A stretch of DNA of 64,000 nt from Bacteroidetes bacterium UBA7662 (GCA_002483345.1 DLHS01000015.1:1197-65196), one strand, 5' to 3'. Positions 45,323-54,209 are shown, numbered from the stretch's first letter. Notes: a model not told the origin generated them from the letters alone. Numbers and translations: made by a program.

Positions 45323-45801
45323 AAGTCGGGGAATTGATGGCTGTGGAGAATACTGTTTACAGGGACCAGAAAACCCTTTATACCGGCACTTTCAGCGGCT
45401 TCCACATCTCTTTCACGGTCGCCTATCATAAAACTCCTGCTCTTGTCGTAACCGAAACGGGCCAGGGCTTTTTCGATAAACAGGGAACCGGGTTTACGGC
45501 AAAGACATTTACCGAAATCGGGATGATGCCGGCAGAAATATACTTCATCAGGGTAGATGCCTTCTGCCGCCAGCCCGGCCAGCATCTTCTGGTTGATAGC
45601 GTGAAAAGTCTCCAGGCTGTAGAGTCCTTTTGAAATACCGGCCTGATTGGTGACTACAACCAGGCGATAGCCACGTTTTTGCATCTCCCGTAAAAAGGAA
45701 AAGATGCCCGGATTAAACACAAATTCTTCAGGACTGCAGGTATAATCGCCCGGATCGTGGTTGATAACCCCATCCCGGTCGAGAAACAAGGCTTTACTCA
45801 T
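45319..45801 (-). CDS. gmhB: HAD-IIIA phosphatase, D-glycero-D-manno-heptose-1,7-bisphosphate 7-phosphatase-like
   Basis: 160 residues. HAD motif I is LFLDRDGVIN (nucleophile Asp8, acid Asp10), motif II VVVTNQAGI, motif III/IV FMIGDRERDVEAA. The zinc-binding loop CRHHPDFGKCLCRKPG is diagnostic for GmhB. It removes the C7 phosphate in ADP-heptose synthesis for lipopolysaccharide, or acts on a related sugar bisphosphate. It is the first gene of the leftward operon; its -7 box TAGGTTTG lies only four bases before the ATG. Confidence 0.9.
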   Translation of the reverse strand: MSKALFLDRDGVINHDPGDYTCSPEEFVFNPGIFSFLREMQKRGYRLVVVTNQAGISKGLYSLETFHAINQKMLAGLAAEGIYPDEVYFCRHHPDFGKCLCRKPGSLFIEKALARFGYDKSRSFMIGDRERDVEAAESAGIKGFLVPVNSILHSHQFPDL

Positions 45802-45805
45802 CTTA

Positions 45806-45879
45806 CAAACCTACTAAAATACCCCTTGTGAATCATACGCATTCGGGCTTCCTAAATCGTAGGCATCTGCCTATTTTTG
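45806..45879. promoter_or_regulatory. Divergent promoters of gmhB (-) and guaA (+), both abutting the start codons
   Basis: TAGGTTTG on the minus strand (45813-45806) ends 5 bases before the gmhB ATG (45801). TATTTTTG on the plus strand (45872-45879) ends 4 bases before the guaA ATG (45883). Both fit TAnnTTTG and leave no room for a leader. Confidence 0.6.
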
Positions 45880-45882
45880 CGC

Positions 45883-47406
45883 ATGCAAAAGATCATCATA
45901 CTCGACTTCGGATCGCAATACACCCAGCTCATCGCGCGCAGGGTTCGTGAACAGCACGTTTATTGCGAAATTCACCCCTTCAACAAGATCCCGACCCTTG
46001 ATGCCAGTGTGAAAGGCATTATCCTGTCGGGCAGTCCGTATTCGACCAATGATCCGCTTAGTCCGAATCCTGACCTGAAACATATCCTGTCGGCTTATCC
46101 TGTTTTAGGGGTTTGTTACGGCGCGCAGTTGCTCACCAAACAATTTGGTGGCAGTGTGATGCCCTCCAAAACCAGGGAATATGGCAGGGCCAACATCACC
46201 TATCTGCAGCCCAATCCTTTGTTTAAGGATATCAGCCTTGGTAGTCAGGTCTGGATGTCACATAGCGATACCATCACCCACCTGCCTGAAGAGGTGGAAC
46301 TGCTGGCCAGCACGGAATCAGTAACCAACGCCGCTTTCCGTTTTGCCGGTAAAAATATCTATTGTATACAGTTCCACCCGGAGGTAACCCACAGTACTGA
46401 TGGTAAAAAGCTCATCTATAATTTTCTGGTTGGCATCTGCGGTTGCAGCCAGGACTGGACCCCCGATCATTTCATCAACAGCACCATTGAAAGCCTTAAG
46501 GCAAAAATAGGCAGCGATCAGGTGGTGATGGGCCTCAGCGGCGGGGTTGATTCAACGGTAGCGGCCGTACTCATCCAGCATGCCATCGGCAAGCAGTTAC
46601 ACTGTATTTTCATCGACAATGGTCTTTTGCGGAAAGATGAATTTGAAAAGGTACTGGAGATATACAAACGCCTCGACCTGAATGTTACCGGCGTACGGGC
46701 AGCCGATCAGTTTTATGCAGCGCTCGACGGACTGTCGGAGCCGGAAGCCAAACGCAAAGCCATTGGTAAGGTCTTCATCGATGTATTTGACCAGGAATCA
46801 CACCGCATTCAGAACGTCAGCTGGCTGGGGCAGGGAACTATCTATCCCGATGTGATTGAGTCAGTTTCCGTAAACGGGCCTTCTCAAACCATCAAAAGCC
46901 ACCACAACGTAGGAGGTTTGCCCGAAAACATGAAACTGAAGGTTGTAGAACCGCTGAATACCCTGTTTAAGGACGAAGTCCGGGAAGTAGGCAAGGCACT
47001 GGGTATTCCGATGGATATACTCGGCAGGCATCCGTTTCCCGGCCCGGGACTGGGTATCCGCATTTTAGGTGACATAAGCCCGGACAAAGTCCGTATCTTA
47101 CAGGAGGCCGATGACATCTATATCGAAAACCTGAAAGCCTTCGGACTTTACGACAAAGTGTGGCAGGCAGGGGCCATTTTCCTTCCGATTCGTTCGGTAG
47201 GGGTAATGGGAGATGAAAGAACTTACGAAAATGTAATTGCCTTGCGTGCCGTCGAAAGCCTCGACGGTATGACGGCGGATTGGTGTCATTTGCCCTATGA
47301 GTTTTTAGCGAAGGTCTCTAACGAGATCATCAACAAAGTAAAAGGCATAAACAGGGTTGTGTATGACATCAGTTCGAAACCACCTGCGACGATTGAGTGG
47401 GAATAA
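45883..47406 (+). CDS. guaA: GMP synthase (glutamine-hydrolysing)
   Basis: 507 residues from ATG 45883 (MQKIIILDFGSQYTQLIARR); a TTG two codons earlier lies next to the -7 box. The class I glutamine amidotransferase domain has Cys of GVCYGAQLL and His/Glu of QFHPEVTHS. The ATP-pyrophosphatase loop is GLSGGVDSTVAA near residue 220. The dimerisation domain ends in the family terminus KPPATIEWE. It makes GMP from XMP with glutamine and ATP. The downstream lipoprotein gene starts 44 bp inside the guaA 3' end in another frame. Confidence 0.97.
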   Translation: MQKIIILDFGSQYTQLIARRVREQHVYCEIHPFNKIPTLDASVKGIILSGSPYSTNDPLSPNPDLKHILSAYPVLGVCYGAQLLTKQFGGSVMPSKTREYGRANITYLQPNPLFKDISLGSQVWMSHSDTITHLPEEVELLASTESVTNAAFRFAGKNIYCIQFHPEVTHSTDGKKLIYNFLVGICGCSQDWTPDHFINSTIESLKAKIGSDQVVMGLSGGVDSTVAAVLIQHAIGKQLHCIFIDNGLLRKDEFEKVLEIYKRLDLNVTGVRAADQFYAALDGLSEPEAKRKAIGKVFIDVFDQESHRIQNVSWLGQGTIYPDVIESVSVNGPSQTIKSHHNVGGLPENMKLKVVEPLNTLFKDEVREVGKALGIPMDILGRHPFPGPGLGIRILGDISPDKVRILQEADDIYIENLKAFGLYDKVWQAGAIFLPIRSVGVMGDERTYENVIALRAVESLDGMTADWCHLPYEFLAKVSNEIINKVKGINRVVYDISSKPPATIEWE

Positions 47407-48475
47407 GCAGTTAATCCTGTTTTGTCTGCTGTTTCTGGCATTTGCCTGCAAGGCGAAACGGGTAGAAAGCGGACAGGCCATTGTAGTTACGCCTGCCGAA
47501 AAGACCGGCAAGGCTGCGCTGGATAGTCCGCTGATTCAATCTCAGGCCAAGGTGCTGAAGATTGAATTGTGGCTTGCCCTATCAGAGCCGGAAATCAACG
47601 ACGCGGAGCTGTTCAACCGGATGCAGGCACTGGAAGGCTTCCTGTTAGGATTCGACAGCCTGCAGCGGAAAGGACTGACAGCTTCTGTTAAAGTGGTGAA
47701 CAAATCGGAAATAGCAACCGGCCCTGCCGAAAATGCTGACGCCAATCTGGTTATTGAACAGGAAAAAGACGTTTACCGCATCTATCTCAAAACCGAAAAC
47801 CGCTGGCTCGAAAGCCGGCCGCCCATGGAAATGCATACAGCCGCATTGTTGCGGCAAGCCAAGAAAGAAGGGGCTGCCATTTCGGTACTTACACGGGGTA
47901 CAGAACTTGAAAAACGGGTGCTGGAAGCCCTTACGGCTCAACAGACAGGGGTTAAAGTACTGGAAAAAAACCGCCCTGGTCGTTCAGAGATAAAAAAGCT
48001 GTTGCTCAGGGGCAAGAAGAATATTGTTTACCTGCCTTCTCCCGATGAAACCTTTGTGTCCTACTGTCTTAAGGAACTGGTGGAGCTTTCAGCTGAATAT
48101 GACATAGTGGTATTCGGCCTGCCTAATTGGGTAGATTTCCCTACCATCGACCCCGAATTGTTAGCCAAAATTCCCATTCGGATTACCACCGCCCAGATGG
48201 TAGCCTTCAACGACCGGGATGTGAAAGTGGTGCAGCAACTTTTCAGAGAAAAATTTAGTGCAGAACCGCAACTGGCTGCTTTTGTGGCATTTGATCACTG
48301 TCTTTTTTTAGGAGAGATTTGGTTGGAGCACCAAAAATTGAGGTTATCACATTTTAAAGAAAACAGCAGACAGCTGGCACAGGATTTTGAGTTTGTGCCT
48401 TCAGAGGAAGCTTACGTCAATAAGGCTGTCCGGATACTCGAGTACAGCGAATACCAATTTAAACCCATACCCTGA
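47363..48475 (+). CDS. Lipoprotein, possibly periplasmic-binding-protein-like
   Basis: 370 residues from ATG 47363, with the lipobox LAFAC and acylated Cys29. I do not firmly recognise the family. The second half (NIVYLPSPDETFVSYCLKEL, YDIVVFGLPNWVDFPTIDPELL, VAFVAFDHC region) has the alternating layout of a type I periplasmic-binding fold like those in Bacteroidota LysM/peptidoglycan-associated lipoproteins. The gene overlaps guaA by 44 bp and the methyltransferase start by 1 bp, so all three are co-transcribed. The first 14 residues are basic and unusually long for a lipoprotein signal, leaving the start slightly uncertain. Confidence 0.72.
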   Translation: MTSVRNHLRRLSGNKQLILFCLLFLAFACKAKRVESGQAIVVTPAEKTGKAALDSPLIQSQAKVLKIELWLALSEPEINDAELFNRMQALEGFLLGFDSLQRKGLTASVKVVNKSEIATGPAENADANLVIEQEKDVYRIYLKTENRWLESRPPMEMHTAALLRQAKKEGAAISVLTRGTELEKRVLEALTAQQTGVKVLEKNRPGRSEIKKLLLRGKKNIVYLPSPDETFVSYCLKELVELSAEYDIVVFGLPNWVDFPTIDPELLAKIPIRITTAQMVAFNDRDVKVVQQLFREKFSAEPQLAAFVAFDHCLFLGEIWLEHQKLRLSHFKENSRQLAQDFEFVPSEEAYVNKAVRILEYSEYQFKPIP

Positions 48476-49659
48476 TGCATCCCGATTTACGGATGACCCA
48501 GACCCTGCAGGCGCTCAAGGCGTTCCGGCATGGCAGTCTGGCGAGTTTTTTACCCGGACATTTTAAGTCCCACCCCAATATGGGTTCCCGCGACCGCCGT
48601 GAGGTAGGTGCTTTTGTATTTGATGCCTACCGGGTTAAACGTTTGTTTCCTGAAAGAAACAAAGAAGAACAGGTTTTACTGGGAAGATATTTATGTCAAC
48701 CTCAGGAAGCCGATTTTTTTGTTCAGTTCTGGAGTGAAAAGCTGTTTGGCACTGCCTGGGAGCAGGGGGAGACCGACCGATGGGCTTTGCTTGAAAAACT
48801 CGGACTGAAAGCAGGGTGGGAGCAATATTTTCCAGCTTCAGAAGCAGTGTCCGCTGCGATCAGGAAGGAAGAATTCCTGCAATCGCATTTGCTGCAACGT
48901 AAACTTTGGCTGCGTATGCGCCGTGGTAAAGAACAATCGGTAAAGAACGAGCTTGAAAAAGCAGGGATAGCCTTCGAAACAACTGAAATAAGCCACCAGG
49001 CCATAGCTGTGAAACCGGGTACCAAACTCGAACCCCTGCAAGCCTGGCAGCAAGGCAAGATGGAAGTGCAGGACATCTCCTCACAGCTTGTCGGGCAGCT
49101 TTTTGAACCCAAAGCCAGCGAACGCTGGCTCGATGCCTGTGCCGGTGCAGGAGGTAAATCGTTGCTGTTACAGGATATGGAACCGGCCGTCAGCCTTTTT
49201 GTGACAGATGTAAGAGATAATATTCTTAAAAACCTGCACGAACGTTTCAAAAAAGCAGGGTTACGCAATTACAGCCAGGCGGTAGTTGATCATACAGTAT
49301 TGGGAGCACTCTCGATGCAGAAATCCTTCCCCAAACAGTTTGATGCCATCATCGCCGATGTGCCCTGCAGTGGTTCCGGAACCTGGGCCAATACTCCCGA
49401 GGTGCTCGACCAGTTTGACCCCAAAACCATTGCGGAATTTGCAGATAAACAGTACCGCATCGCCAAACAGCTGGCTTATGCCCTGAAATCAGGAGGGAAA
49501 CTTATCTACCTGACCTGTTCTGCTTATACAGAAGAAAACGAAGGGGTGGTTGAAAAACTAAGTGTCCTGCCGGAACTGAAATTTGAGAAGCAACAGTATT
49601 TCCAGCACTCCACGGAAGGCGGAGACGTATTGTTTGGTGCTGTTTTCAGGAAAAAATAG
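48475..49659 (+). CDS. RsmB/NOP-family rRNA cytosine-C5 methyltransferase
   Basis: 394 residues. An N-terminal NusB-like helical region (about 1-120) is followed by an RNA-binding part and the SAM-dependent Rossmann domain: DACAGAGGKSLLL (motif I), ADVPCSGSGTW (motif IV with its Cys) and YLTCSAYTEENEGVV (motif VI, catalytic Cys). It methylates C5 of a cytosine, probably in 16S rRNA. Its ATG overlaps the upstream stop (TGATG). No PUA domain is seen, which favours RsmB-like over RsmF. Confidence 0.9.
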   Translation: MHPDLRMTQTLQALKAFRHGSLASFLPGHFKSHPNMGSRDRREVGAFVFDAYRVKRLFPERNKEEQVLLGRYLCQPQEADFFVQFWSEKLFGTAWEQGETDRWALLEKLGLKAGWEQYFPASEAVSAAIRKEEFLQSHLLQRKLWLRMRRGKEQSVKNELEKAGIAFETTEISHQAIAVKPGTKLEPLQAWQQGKMEVQDISSQLVGQLFEPKASERWLDACAGAGGKSLLLQDMEPAVSLFVTDVRDNILKNLHERFKKAGLRNYSQAVVDHTVLGALSMQKSFPKQFDAIIADVPCSGSGTWANTPEVLDQFDPKTIAEFADKQYRIAKQLAYALKSGGKLIYLTCSAYTEENEGVVEKLSVLPELKFEKQQYFQHSTEGGDVLFGAVFRKK

Positions 49660-49661
49660 AC

Positions 49662-50921
49662 TCAGATCTGGGACAGGGCCTGATTCAAATCAGCCTGCAG
49701 GTCCTGAACATGCTCAATACCAACCGAAAACCGGATCATGGCATCTCCAATGCCATATCTTGCCCGGTTGGCAGCTGTCATGGGGGCGTGACTGGTAGTT
49801 GCAGGGTGGGCACAAAGACTTTCTGTGCCACCCAGACTGACAGCCAGTCTGATCAGTTTCAGGGCATCGAGGAAACAAAAAGCTTCTTTTTCACCACCTT
49901 TTACATCGAAGGCAATCATCGCCCCTGAATGCTCGCATTGTTTGCGGAAAATAAGGTTATTGACACTATCTGTTTCTCCGGCCAGACCAGGATAATACAC
50001 TTTCTTTACTTTTGGATGCTGATTTAACCAATCTGCCAGTTGCCGGGCATTGGCAGCCGCCTTTTCCATGCGGAGAGAAAGTGTTTCCAGACTCCTTAAA
50101 AGCAAAAAGCAGGTAAAAGGAGAGGCAGTAGCGCCCAGTTGGGTCCGCCAGCCACGAATGACTGCCATCAGCTCTTTCCGGCCGATGCAGGCACCTGCCA
50201 TTACATCACTGTGGCCACCTATATATTTGGTAGCGGAATAGAGTACTACATCCGCTCCGTGTTTGATAGGTTGCTGAAAAACGGGGCCGTAATAGGTATT
50301 ATCAACCGTGAGTATGACTTCTTTTTCCGGTTTGGTCAGGATTTTTTTGATTTCAGCGGCGACACTCAGGTCGATCATCAGGTTATGCGGATTGCAGGGA
50401 GTTTCTACATGAATTACCCTGATTTTATCCCTGAATCCTGCCTGATCGATCCGACTAAGCACATCATCAACTGTATCGTTTGCGTCAAAAGCCAGGCTGT
50501 TAATCTGCATGGCTTTGAGTTGGGTGTGTATAAAGGCATCACAGCCACCATAAAGCGGATTGCTGTACAAAATCACATCTCCCGGCCTTAAGAGCGCCAA
50601 CCAGCAGCTACTTATGGCTGCCATACCCGATTCGAAGGCCAAAGCAGCTTCTCCACCATCCCAAACACACAACCGTTCTTCCAGTGTCTGCAGGCCGGGA
50701 TGGTTCCAGCGACTGTAAGCCATGGGTTCTGCCTCACCAGGTAACAGCTCACCACGCCCGTTTTTGTAGGCAAACAGCCGTTTCATGGTAGCCGAATCCG
50801 GGAAAACAAAGGTGGAGGATTGGTAGATGGGGACTTTAAGGGCACCCCTGTCCTGGGTATAATCCTGGCTTAAGGAACCGAGTAAGGAATCCGGGTGAAG
50901 GGAGTTATCTGAAAAGTGCAT
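49662..50921 (-). CDS. PLP-dependent trans-sulfuration enzyme (cystathionine gamma-synthase / methionine gamma-lyase family)
   Basis: 419 residues from ATG 50921 (MHFSDNSLHPDSLLG); the frame extends to a TTG at 50948 inside the upstream gene end. Cys/Met-metabolism features are PIYQSSTFVF, YSRWNHPGLQTLEERL, FESGMAAI, NPLYGGC, VETPCNPHNLMIDL, TVDNTYYGP and SATKYIGGHSDVMAGA with the PLP Lys. It acts in methionine or cysteine metabolism; the exact reaction cannot be resolved between synthase and lyase. AAAATTGCAG before the ATG resembles a degenerate -7 box. Confidence 0.9.
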   Translation of the reverse strand: MHFSDNSLHPDSLLGSLSQDYTQDRGALKVPIYQSSTFVFPDSATMKRLFAYKNGRGELLPGEAEPMAYSRWNHPGLQTLEERLCVWDGGEAALAFESGMAAISSCWLALLRPGDVILYSNPLYGGCDAFIHTQLKAMQINSLAFDANDTVDDVLSRIDQAGFRDKIRVIHVETPCNPHNLMIDLSVAAEIKKILTKPEKEVILTVDNTYYGPVFQQPIKHGADVVLYSATKYIGGHSDVMAGACIGRKELMAVIRGWRTQLGATASPFTCFLLLRSLETLSLRMEKAAANARQLADWLNQHPKVKKVYYPGLAGETDSVNNLIFRKQCEHSGAMIAFDVKGGEKEAFCFLDALKLIRLAVSLGGTESLCAHPATTSHAPMTAANRARYGIGDAMIRFSVGIEHVQDLQADLNQALSQI

Positions 50922-50937
50922 CTGCAATTTTCGGATA

Positions 50938-52908
50938 TTATTTCTCAATCATCAAGCGGTTTATACCAACACCAGCTGTACTTTTTGTTACAATCTGATA
51001 AACCCCCGGAGACAAAGCAGGGAGAACTAATGTAGCAGGGTTTTCCTGATAATTCAAGCTATAGATAAGTCTACCCTGCAGGTCAAATATGCTGATACTG
51101 TTAAACGTTGTTCCTGAGGGGTCAGATAGATGAAAAGTGCCTTTGCTGGGGTTTGGGTATAGTTTAAGTTGGTGTTGTTCCAGTTTTTGTACGGAAACAG
51201 TTGAAATTGAAAGGGTGGCTGCCTCTGAAGTGTCAGAACACATGGAGGATGATATGATACAGCGGTATTTGTAATTATTCATCCACGGTGAAATGGCACT
51301 TACAAATAGCACATTATTGGTAACCCCATTATAAGGCCCAGCATTGCTTAAATTACGGAAACCGGTACCGTCATCCATCTGCCACTGATAAACGGGTGAG
51401 ATAGGTGAAAGAACCTCGAATGATACCGAACCCCCGATGAAAGCAGAGGTGTCCGATGGATTTAACTGGATCAGGTTTTCAGGGCATTCAAAAAATTTAA
51501 CCAACATACCGTCATATCCTCCGATGCGATTCCCGGTAGGGAAAGCAATCTGACTACTGCTTTGGGTATAACCAGCCAAAAAGATGTTGCCTTCCACATC
51601 GCAACTTGTATTGTAGCCCCAGTCAGCTGATGCACCTCCGTAATAGGTACCCCAAATACGCTGTCCGTATGGATCAAACCGGACCAGAAAAGCATCTTCA
51701 CCGCCACCACCGTAATTGGTTTGAAAGGCACCAGGCGTACTGATTCCATTAGAACTTCCTGTACCGCCTGTAACCAGCAAGTCGGCTGTGGCATTGAATG
51801 CCATTCCGTAAGACATATCTGTTCCGGTACCACCCAAATAGGTGGCCCATTCAAGTATACCGTTTCGGTTGAAGGACGCCACAAGCGCGTCGGTCATGCC
51901 GCCATATATTGTCTGATGAGCACCTTGTGTCGCTATACCAGAACTGCTGCTGGTCTGACCTGAGAGATACAGTTTGTTGGATGGAATGACATTACCGAAT
52001 CCATCAGAATAGCCTACTCCCCAAATAATATCCTCTCCGGGACCGCCGAAATAAGTGCTCCATATTCTATTGCCGTTTCTGTTGAAAGCGTAAAAAATAC
52101 CATCCGTACCATTGCTTTTGGATGTTTGGTGTACACCAGGGGTGGCTAATTCGATACTGCTTGACTTACCCCCCAGCCAAATCATACTGTCGGATGCTAC
52201 GGAAGCATAAATATATTCTGTGCCTGATCCCCCCAGATAGGTAGCCCAAATCAGTGAGCCGTTATCAGTAAATCGGGCGAGGAATCCATCTGTACTACCA
52301 TGGTAAAGGGTGTCAAAACCATTTACCGTGGAGATTCCTGTTGAACTGGTGCTGATACCACTCATGAAAATATCTCCGTAGGCATTGGTGCTCACGGCAT
52401 AGGGCTCATCAAGACCTGGCCCGCCAAAATAAGTCGACCACAACCTTGCACCGGATGGAGTATAGCAGCTTAGAAAACAATCATTGGAGCCACCACCATA
52501 AACAGGCTGATGCGCATTGCTGTCAGCCATATTATTACTGCTGTTGGTATAGCCACTGACCACAACATTATTAGAGACAGGCAATATGGCCAAAGAAGTG
52601 CCACGGTCCTCTCCGCTGCCACCTAGATAGGTTGTCCATTGCAGGACACCATTGTAATCATATTTACTCAGGTAACTATCGCGGAAGCCACCATGATTCT
52701 GTTGCGGAGCCCCGGGTGTACTTAACCCAACCGTGGTTTCAGTGAAACCGGTAACGTATACGTTGCCTTGCTCATCTGTAACAGAAGCCCGTATAAAATC
52801 AGTAGAAACTCCGCCGGTATATTTCCCCCACAATCTTACCGGGTCAGTTGCACTGGCCGAAAGAGAAAGCAGCACCAGTAAAATGAAAGGTAAAATTCTG
52901 TGTATCAT
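50938..52908 (-). CDS. SBBP-repeat beta-propeller surface protein with T9SS type A tail
   Basis: 656 residues. The signal peptide MIHRILPFILLVLLSLSASA is followed by about eight SBBP (beta-propeller) repeats with the recurring W-TYLGG-SG or W-TYFGG-PG core (about residues 40-470), an Ig-like segment (SFEVLSPISPVYQWQMDDG), and a type A sorting tail (LKLYPNPSKGTFHLS, SIFDLQGRLIYSL, GVYQIVTKS). It is probably exported through T9SS and displayed or released; the ligand is unknown. Its promoter box TATCTTTG lies at 52930-52923 on the minus strand, 15 bases before the ATG. Confidence 0.88.
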   Translation of the reverse strand: MIHRILPFILLVLLSLSASATDPVRLWGKYTGGVSTDFIRASVTDEQGNVYVTGFTETTVGLSTPGAPQQNHGGFRDSYLSKYDYNGVLQWTTYLGGSGEDRGTSLAILPVSNNVVVSGYTNSSNNMADSNAHQPVYGGGSNDCFLSCYTPSGARLWSTYFGGPGLDEPYAVSTNAYGDIFMSGISTSSTGISTVNGFDTLYHGSTDGFLARFTDNGSLIWATYLGGSGTEYIYASVASDSMIWLGGKSSSIELATPGVHQTSKSNGTDGIFYAFNRNGNRIWSTYFGGPGEDIIWGVGYSDGFGNVIPSNKLYLSGQTSSSSGIATQGAHQTIYGGMTDALVASFNRNGILEWATYLGGTGTDMSYGMAFNATADLLVTGGTGSSNGISTPGAFQTNYGGGGEDAFLVRFDPYGQRIWGTYYGGASADWGYNTSCDVEGNIFLAGYTQSSSQIAFPTGNRIGGYDGMLVKFFECPENLIQLNPSDTSAFIGGSVSFEVLSPISPVYQWQMDDGTGFRNLSNAGPYNGVTNNVLFVSAISPWMNNYKYRCIISSSMCSDTSEAATLSISTVSVQKLEQHQLKLYPNPSKGTFHLSDPSGTTFNSISIFDLQGRLIYSLNYQENPATLVLPALSPGVYQIVTKSTAGVGINRLMIEK

Positions 52909-52922
52909 GGCCTTGTTTTAAA

Positions 52923-52930
52923 CAAAGATA
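52923..52930 (-). promoter_or_regulatory. -7 element of the SBBP gene
   Basis: TATCTTTG on the minus strand, a perfect TAnnTTTG. A short palindrome-like TTGTTTTAAACAA (52914-52926) overlaps it. Confidence 0.6.
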
Positions 52931-52951
52931 CACAGCATCAGGCAAGAAATA

Positions 52952-53404
52952 TTATTGACGCATTTTGTCAAGTAAAAAATTTAACTGCATGACTTCTGCT
53001 TCGGTCAAAGCCCCCATCAGCTTATCCATATCACCCTCCAGTTGTTCCATCTGCGCCAGAAGCTCCAGGCCGGTCTGCCCGATGGTTACGTCTACCAGCC
53101 TTTTGTCGCTGTCACAAACCCGTTTTACGACCAGTTTTTTTAATATCAGCCGATCCACAATACGCGATACATCCGACATTTTGTCGAGCATACGTTTGCG
53201 GATTTCCTGGGTACTGATAGGATCCGGGTAACTTCCACGCAGTATGCGCAGCACATTGTATTGCTGCATAGTAATGTCGAAAGGTTCTATCGACAGTCGG
53301 ATCTGTTCCTGCAGCCAGCCGTAGGAAAAAATCAGGTTTACGGCTGCTTTCTGGTATTCGTTCCTGAAAGCCCGCTTTTGTTTGATGTCTTCTTGAATCC
53401 CCAT
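52952..53404 (-). CDS. MarR-family transcriptional regulator
   Basis: 150 residues from ATG 53404 (MGIQEDIKQKRAF); a TTG three codons upstream is less likely. The winged helix-turn-helix is visible: ITMQQYNVLRILRGSYPDPISTQEIRKRM, DVSRIVDRLILKKLV and the wing with DKRLVDVTI (the Asp-Lys-Arg motif). It dimerises and usually represses its neighbours. The gene follows yceI on the same strand with a stem-loop between them, and four half-sites flank the yceI promoter, so yceI and its own operon are the likely targets. The inducing ligand is unknown. Confidence 0.92.
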   Translation of the reverse strand: MGIQEDIKQKRAFRNEYQKAAVNLIFSYGWLQEQIRLSIEPFDITMQQYNVLRILRGSYPDPISTQEIRKRMLDKMSDVSRIVDRLILKKLVVKRVCDSDKRLVDVTIGQTGLELLAQMEQLEGDMDKLMGALTEAEVMQLNFLLDKMRQ

Positions 53405-53415
53405 AAATGACAAAT

Positions 53416-53441
53416 GCCCCGGTCTGGTATTGGACCGGGGC
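53416..53441 (-). terminator. Stem-loop between yceI and marR (partial terminator or attenuator)
   Basis: GCCCCGGTC (53416-53424) pairs perfectly with GACCGGGGC (53433-53441) around an 8-nt loop. On the minus strand it is followed only by ATTTGTCATTT, not a real U-run, and the marR ATG comes 12 bases later. It may reduce read-through from yceI into marR or block ribosome access. Confidence 0.6.
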
Positions 53442-53458
53442 GTAAATTTAGTTGATTA

Positions 53459-54109
53459 TCAGCCTTTTTTAACCAGCTGGATGTTCAGGTTGATGTCTAC
53501 ATCATCACCTACCACCGCGCCGCCGGCTTCCGTAACGGCACTCCACATCAAACCAAAGGTTTTGCGGTTGATAGTACTTTTGGCTTTAAAGCCAGCTTTA
53601 ATGTTTCCATAAGGGTCTTTTACCACGCCGCCGTAGGTAACTGCAAATGTTACCGGCTTGGTCACATCACGGATGGTGAGGTTACCGGCGAGTTCATATT
53701 TATTGCCACTTACTTTTTTGAAAGACTTGCTCTGGAAGCTCATCTTCGGGAATTTAGCTGCGTTGAAGAAGTCATCGGACTTCAGATGGTCGTCACGCAT
53801 AGTGTTGTCGGTGTTGACCGAAGCAACGTCTACCGTAAATTCCATTTTCGCATCCGTAAAATCGGCTTTGGTGTTGGTCATTTTGCCATCAAACATTTTG
53901 AAGTGACCGTCAACTTCTGAAATAACCAGATGCGATACCGTAAATTTTACATTCGAGTGTGATGCGTCCAATGCCCAGCTGCCGGATGTAGGCAAATCAG
54001 CTGCCAGGAGGGCAGAAGCAGAATCAGAAGACGATGTTTTTTCACCGGTCGTGAAGGCTACCAATGCTGTACTAAGCGCAAGGGTCGCAAGGAGCAATAC
54101 TTTTTTCAT
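53459..54109 (-). CDS. YceI-family periplasmic protein
   Basis: 216 residues from ATG 54109 (MKKVLLLATLALSTALVAFTTG, a signal peptide; no lipobox Cys, unlike the other YceI at 23414). The long upstream in-frame extension crosses the promoter and is not real. YceI barrel features are WALDASHSNVKFTVSHLVISEVDGHFKMFDG, DDHLKSDDFFNAAKFP, GNLTIRDVTKPVTFAVTY and FGLMWSAVTEAGG. It binds isoprenoid-like lipids in the periplasm. It is the first gene of a yceI-marR unit under a strong TTG/TATATTTG promoter. Confidence 0.93.
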   Translation of the reverse strand: MKKVLLLATLALSTALVAFTTGEKTSSSDSASALLAADLPTSGSWALDASHSNVKFTVSHLVISEVDGHFKMFDGKMTNTKADFTDAKMEFTVDVASVNTDNTMRDDHLKSDDFFNAAKFPKMSFQSKSFKKVSGNKYELAGNLTIRDVTKPVTFAVTYGGVVKDPYGNIKAGFKAKSTINRKTFGLMWSAVTEAGGAVVGDDVDINLNIQLVKKG

Positions 54110-54110
54110 G

Positions 54111-54171
54111 GATGTTGAATTTTTAATGTTGGTACAAATATAAAGTCTAAACATTGAAGTTTCAACATTGA
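54111..54171 (-). promoter_or_regulatory. yceI-marR promoter with four half-sites (likely MarR operator)
   Basis: On the minus strand TTG (54165-54163) and TATATTTG (54142-54135), 20 bp apart, form a full -33/-7 promoter. A perfect TTGAA-AC-TTCAA palindrome (54165-54154) covers the -33 box. ATGTTG occurs at 54112 and 54126 and its inverse AACATT at 54150 and 54164, each pair 14 bp apart, placing two sites on either side of the -7 box. Confidence 0.65.
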
Positions 54172-54209
54172 TTGAGAAAATATTTGGCTGACGCGGCAGA
54201 GATGCTTTT

